Notes under the pieces: model-generated
What the model was told of the DNA's origin: nothing
Seen by the model: the letters and a program-made list of their open reading frames with translations, nothing else
The model's database searches: none
Part shown: positions 61,119-64,000 of the stretch, piece by piece
Layout of the letters: each line of letters starts with the position of its first letter
Numbering within the stretch: position 1 is the stretch's first letter
Translations under genes and position numbers: made by a program
Assembly (NCBI RefSeq): GCF_007004765.1
Contig: NZ_VIKR01000006.1
Span: forward strand, 62,001-126,000
Direction: 5' to 3'
Source of the DNA: Aliikangiella marina
Lineage (GTDB): Bacteria; Pseudomonadota; Gammaproteobacteria; Enterobacterales; Kangiellaceae
DNA length: 64,000 nt

Positions 61119-63152
61119 ATGATTAATAAGATAAAAAGTGTTGATAAAAAACAGTTTATTCACCAGTTGTTTAGTGCCGTATCGATTATTGATAATGGCG
61201 GTTCGCATTCAAGCGTTTGTGACGTCGCAACGAAGACTTCTATTGACGAATTAGTTGAGACGTTGATTCAACAGCAGTTTCTAAATACTGAAAATGACCC
61301 AATATTTCCATCGATCTCGATACTGCTCAAGCAGGAGTTGTTAGAAAGAAAGCTCGTGCTGTCTGAGGCATTTTTTGAATTGGTCAAATTTATTGATAGT
61401 TTATTCAGCAACCTGTTAACTGATGAACACCTGAAGAAGCCAATAAAGAATCTAATTAGCCAAATTAGAGTGCCATTCTTTAAACTAGTAGTGAGCGATC
61501 ATAGCCTATTATCTGATTCATCCCATCCAAGTAGGGTATTGTTAAATGATATGGTCGAAGTTGGTTTTCTGTGGACTACACGTGATCCAAAAACTCATAC
61601 GATTAAAGAGCAAATTGAGACAGTTGTTCGACAGATAATCACAGCAAGCAAAACTCAAAGAATTACCACTGTTTTCGATGATGCCCAAGCTCAGTTTAAA
61701 CATTTTTCTAGCGGCTTAATCAAACGTGTAGAAATATTTGAAAAAAGATTGCGAGAAACTGAAGAAGGGCATGCTAAAGCAGAATTAACTAAATCCTATG
61801 CTAAAGAACTCTTAAACAAAGTCGCAGGTAAAAAGAATATTCCTTTTTTTGTGCTTAATATTTTCAATAAAGCATGGGAAAGGGTGATTTTTCTTGAGTT
61901 GCTGAAAGAAAATAAACAGCACGAAAACGAAGCCTTTCGTACTGCTAAGCAGCTACTGGTTAGTCTACAACCTATTTCTAATGAGCAAGAGCTAAAAAAC
62001 CATCAGTCGCTTCGCCCCCAATTAATCGATCAACTAAAGCGAGGGCTTTTAAAAGCAGCATATCCCTATAAAGATTCGGACAAGTTTTTTGAGCAACTTA
62101 ATGTTCACTATGAAGCGATTATTGCTGAATATAAACGCACTGAAGAAAAGAGAGCTTCGCAAGACATCATTCGATTAAAACCGATTGGCGCCTCCGGAAG
62201 TGTATCCAATAATTCGTTTAAACATCAAGCTGTACATTCATCGAATGATGATGAAAGTTTAGAGCAATGGATTGATAGAGTTTTTGAAGCTCTACCGATT
62301 GAGTCTCCAAAGCTCGCAGGACTGAATGATGTCGCGACTAAAACAAAGACTAGTACTAGCTTAGAGACTTTATCGAATTTGCAGTTGTCACCATGGTTTG
62401 AATTAATGACTGAAGCACAGACAATTAGAGTAAAATTTTCAAGTTATATTCAACAAATCGATAAGTATATCTTTGTCGATGGCGCGGGTACTAAAAAGGC
62501 TGAGTTTAGTAGTAGTGAATTGAATAAACTTTTTAATGAAAACCAACTTGTAGCAATCGATTCGTCTCCGGCTTTTGACCGGGCCTATCGACTAGTAACT
62601 GAATCGTGGGTTACATCATTTTTAAAGGCAGAGCGGGTCAAACTTGAAGCAGAACAGAGACTAGCAAAAGAACAAGAAGCGCAGCGTAAAAAGGCGCTAG
62701 AATTTGCTAAAGTGAAGCAAAAGTTAGCGCAGGCTGAACTAAAAGTCAAAGAGGCGAAAGAGAGTAGAGATAGAGTTGTGATCTCAGATAAAAATAAAGT
62801 TGATTCGCAGGCTAATAAGACTTTAATAAAAGCTGATATGCTGACAGAACAAGAATACAACGATATCGTTGGCAATCTATCCAATTTGGCCATCGGAACT
62901 AGGGTTGAGATTGAAATAAGTGGTCAATTCAAATTGTGCCAACTTGCCGCGAAAATCGGCGCGACAGGAAAATATATTTTTACTGATCGAACGGGTAATA
63001 AAGTTCTGCAATGTGTGGAGAAGGAACTCGTTGAAATGTTCCGAGTCGGTCGGCTTGGTTTTAAACAAAAAAGTGATATTTTTGTCGAAGGTTTAACGAC
63101 AGTTATTACCAGTATAAGAAGTTTAAAATCAGATAGAAGGATCGGCGTTTAG
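61119..63152 (+). CDS. DUF1631-family protein
   Basis: A 677-residue, mostly helical cytosolic protein. The segment NLISQIRVPFFKLVVSDHSLL followed by HPSRVLLNDMVEVGFLW (about 125-160) is the hallmark of DUF1631; members are sometimes annotated as thymidine phosphorylase, without support. A coiled coil (about 505-555, AEQRLAKEQEAQRKKALEFA) precedes a C-terminal beta-rich part (about 590-665) with LAIGTRVEIEI and KYIFTDRTGNKVL, which is PilZ-like in pattern. The frame is open to TTG at 61071; neither start has a good ribosome site. Function is unknown. Confidence 0.8.
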   Translation: MINKIKSVDKKQFIHQLFSAVSIIDNGGSHSSVCDVATKTSIDELVETLIQQQFLNTENDPIFPSISILLKQELLERKLVLSEAFFELVKFIDSLFSNLLTDEHLKKPIKNLISQIRVPFFKLVVSDHSLLSDSSHPSRVLLNDMVEVGFLWTTRDPKTHTIKEQIETVVRQIITASKTQRITTVFDDAQAQFKHFSSGLIKRVEIFEKRLRETEEGHAKAELTKSYAKELLNKVAGKKNIPFFVLNIFNKAWERVIFLELLKENKQHENEAFRTAKQLLVSLQPISNEQELKNHQSLRPQLIDQLKRGLLKAAYPYKDSDKFFEQLNVHYEAIIAEYKRTEEKRASQDIIRLKPIGASGSVSNNSFKHQAVHSSNDDESLEQWIDRVFEALPIESPKLAGLNDVATKTKTSTSLETLSNLQLSPWFELMTEAQTIRVKFSSYIQQIDKYIFVDGAGTKKAEFSSSELNKLFNENQLVAIDSSPAFDRAYRLVTESWVTSFLKAERVKLEAEQRLAKEQEAQRKKALEFAKVKQKLAQAELKVKEAKESRDRVVISDKNKVDSQANKTLIKADMLTEQEYNDIVGNLSNLAIGTRVEIEISGQFKLCQLAAKIGATGKYIFTDRTGNKVLQCVEKELVEMFRVGRLGFKQKSDIFVEGLTTVITSIRSLKSDRRIGV

Positions 63153-63245
63153 CTTGCAATTTATGTTGTTAGCCTATGGTATTCTCCTCTCGCTAGAGTA
63201 GACAAGCCGATCGAGTTTAGGTCTAGTTGATTCTACTATTTTTTA

Positions 63246-63275
63246 TTGTCTGTTGTCTGTTGTCTGTCTTCTGTC
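63246..63275. repeat. Heptanucleotide tandem repeat TTGTCTG
   Basis: Three copies of TTGTCTG, then degenerate TCTTCTGTC units, lie between the DUF1631 and argH genes. Confidence 0.7.
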
Positions 63276-63388
63276 TTTTACGTTTGCCCTTTCATTATAA
63301 ACTCGGTGCCTACCGTATCAAAAAAAGGTTTTGACTGCTGATAGGCTTCCGCGTATTACAAAAAGCGTCGGTTAAGCGTATCAGACGA

Positions 63389-64000
63389 TCATAACAGCTG
63401 ATTAAAACGACTTTCTAACTCGTCAAGTAATAGATTAGCACAGGCTCCAGGCGATGTTCTTTGGGTAAGTGAGTCCATTGGTAAGCGGTCAGCGAGGTTT
63501 TTCTTCAAATCGTTGGCGGATTGATAAGCTTCTCTAAACGGTATGCCCTTTATACTCTGTTCCGTAGCTAGGTCCGTTGCATACATTGGTGCATCTATCG
63601 CTTTTTCAAGGACGTCTGCTTTGAAAGACATTTCTGATACGACTTTGGAAAAAAGTTTAATTGTATCCAGCGCAACTTTTAGGCCTTTTAATAAAGGCGG
63701 TTTAGTGAGTTGCAGATCTCTTTGATATCCCGACGGTAACGATAGGATTGATTGCAGCTCAACCATCGCCCCCTGTAATGTCGCATAACTACCTCGCATT
63801 AACTCAATGAGATCCGGATTCCTTTTATTTGGCATGATAGAACTACCTGTAGTCATATTGTCTGGCAAGTTGACAAAGTTAAATTCTTGAGAGGTGAATA
63901 AAGAGAGGTCCCAACAGAATCGCCTGATATCTAGCAAACATTGCGACAATCTAAATAAGGCCTCCAGTTCGAATTTACCGCGACTATTTTGAGTATAAAT
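63389..64000 (-). CDS. argH: Argininosuccinate lyase, C-terminal part (runs off the window)
   Basis: The last 203 residues of a fumarase/aspartase-superfamily enzyme; the frame is open to the end of the window. The signature loop GSSIMPNKRNPDLIELMRG carries the catalytic-type Ser, and it is followed by the GYQRDLQLTKPPLL and DLATEQSIKGIPFREAYQ segments seen in ArgH. ArgH releases arginine and fumarate from argininosuccinate. Adenylosuccinate lyase is less likely, because its loop reads differently. The C-terminus is complete. Confidence 0.85.
   Translation of the reverse strand: MYTQNSRGKFELEALFRLSQCLLDIRRFCWDLSLFTSQEFNFVNLPDNMTTGSSIMPNKRNPDLIELMRGSYATLQGAMVELQSILSLPSGYQRDLQLTKPPLLKGLKVALDTIKLFSKVVSEMSFKADVLEKAIDAPMYATDLATEQSIKGIPFREAYQSANDLKKNLADRLPMDSLTQRTSPGACANLLLDELESRFNQLL

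Overview
This 64 kb window looks like a stretch of chromosome from a free-living, probably marine gammaproteobacterium with moderate-to-low GC and densely packed genes. The evidence is a complete System I cytochrome c maturation cluster (ccmA to ccmI) next to a fliK/flhB-like pair, a PsrA-type TetR regulator in front of an 818-residue FadE, CysB, release factor 3, TatD, and the order 'HolD-like gene - rimI - prfC'. I would guess the old Oceanospirillales (Kangiellaceae-like) with low confidence, because nothing in the window fixes the genus. I saw no rRNA, tRNA, CRISPR or prophage.

Layout. 1-5.5 kb: an interrupted MFS transporter, then FHA, SlyD-type isomerase, SDR and RDD membrane proteins and a membrane GGDEF/EAL enzyme. 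5.9-8.3 kb: cystathionine beta-synthase-like and cystathionine gamma-lyase/synthase genes, a likely methionine-to-cysteine (reverse transsulfuration) pair. 8.3-11.1 kb: a small conserved protein and a flhB-like/fliK pair on the minus strand. 11.2-17.7 kb: ccmABCDEFGHI. 18.1-19.4 kb: a secreted Cys-rich HvfA-like peptide precursor and an MlaA-type lipoprotein. 19.5-25 kb: a signalling block with PilZ, REC-PP2C phosphatase and STAS proteins, followed by a minus-strand operon of REC-TPR regulator, soluble histidine kinase and anchored coiled-coil protein. 25.1-28.6 kb: 5'-nucleotidase, CysB, and a nucleotide cyclase fused to PilZ. 28.8-36.4 kb: an RND efflux operon with one lipoprotein adaptor and two different permeases but no outer-membrane channel. 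36.8-42.2 kb: small membrane and secreted proteins, an EF-hand-like protein, a TonB-dependent receptor and a helical protein. 42.4-45.7 kb: the psrA-fadE operon, with a readable promoter and operator. 45.9-54.7 kb: OmpA-type lipoprotein, voltage-gated-type K+ channel, HolD-like protein, RimI, RF3, TatD, a PulE/PilB-type ATPase and two small conserved proteins. 55-64 kb: a giant one-component-style hybrid sensor (HTCS), a REP-associated-type transposase, a DUF1631 protein and the C-terminal part of argininosuccinate lyase running off the end.

The points I consider most worth a second look are: (1) the HvfA-like peptide with five KCGEGKCG units and no modifying enzymes beside it; (2) the HTCS gene, whose signal peptide is encoded upstream of the first ATG and seems to need an ATT start; (3) the cryptic HolD (DNA polymerase III psi) candidate; (4) the cyclase-PilZ fusion; (5) several perfect inverted repeats and short tandem duplications at gene ends. 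Gene functions are assigned from remembered family features only; no search was run.
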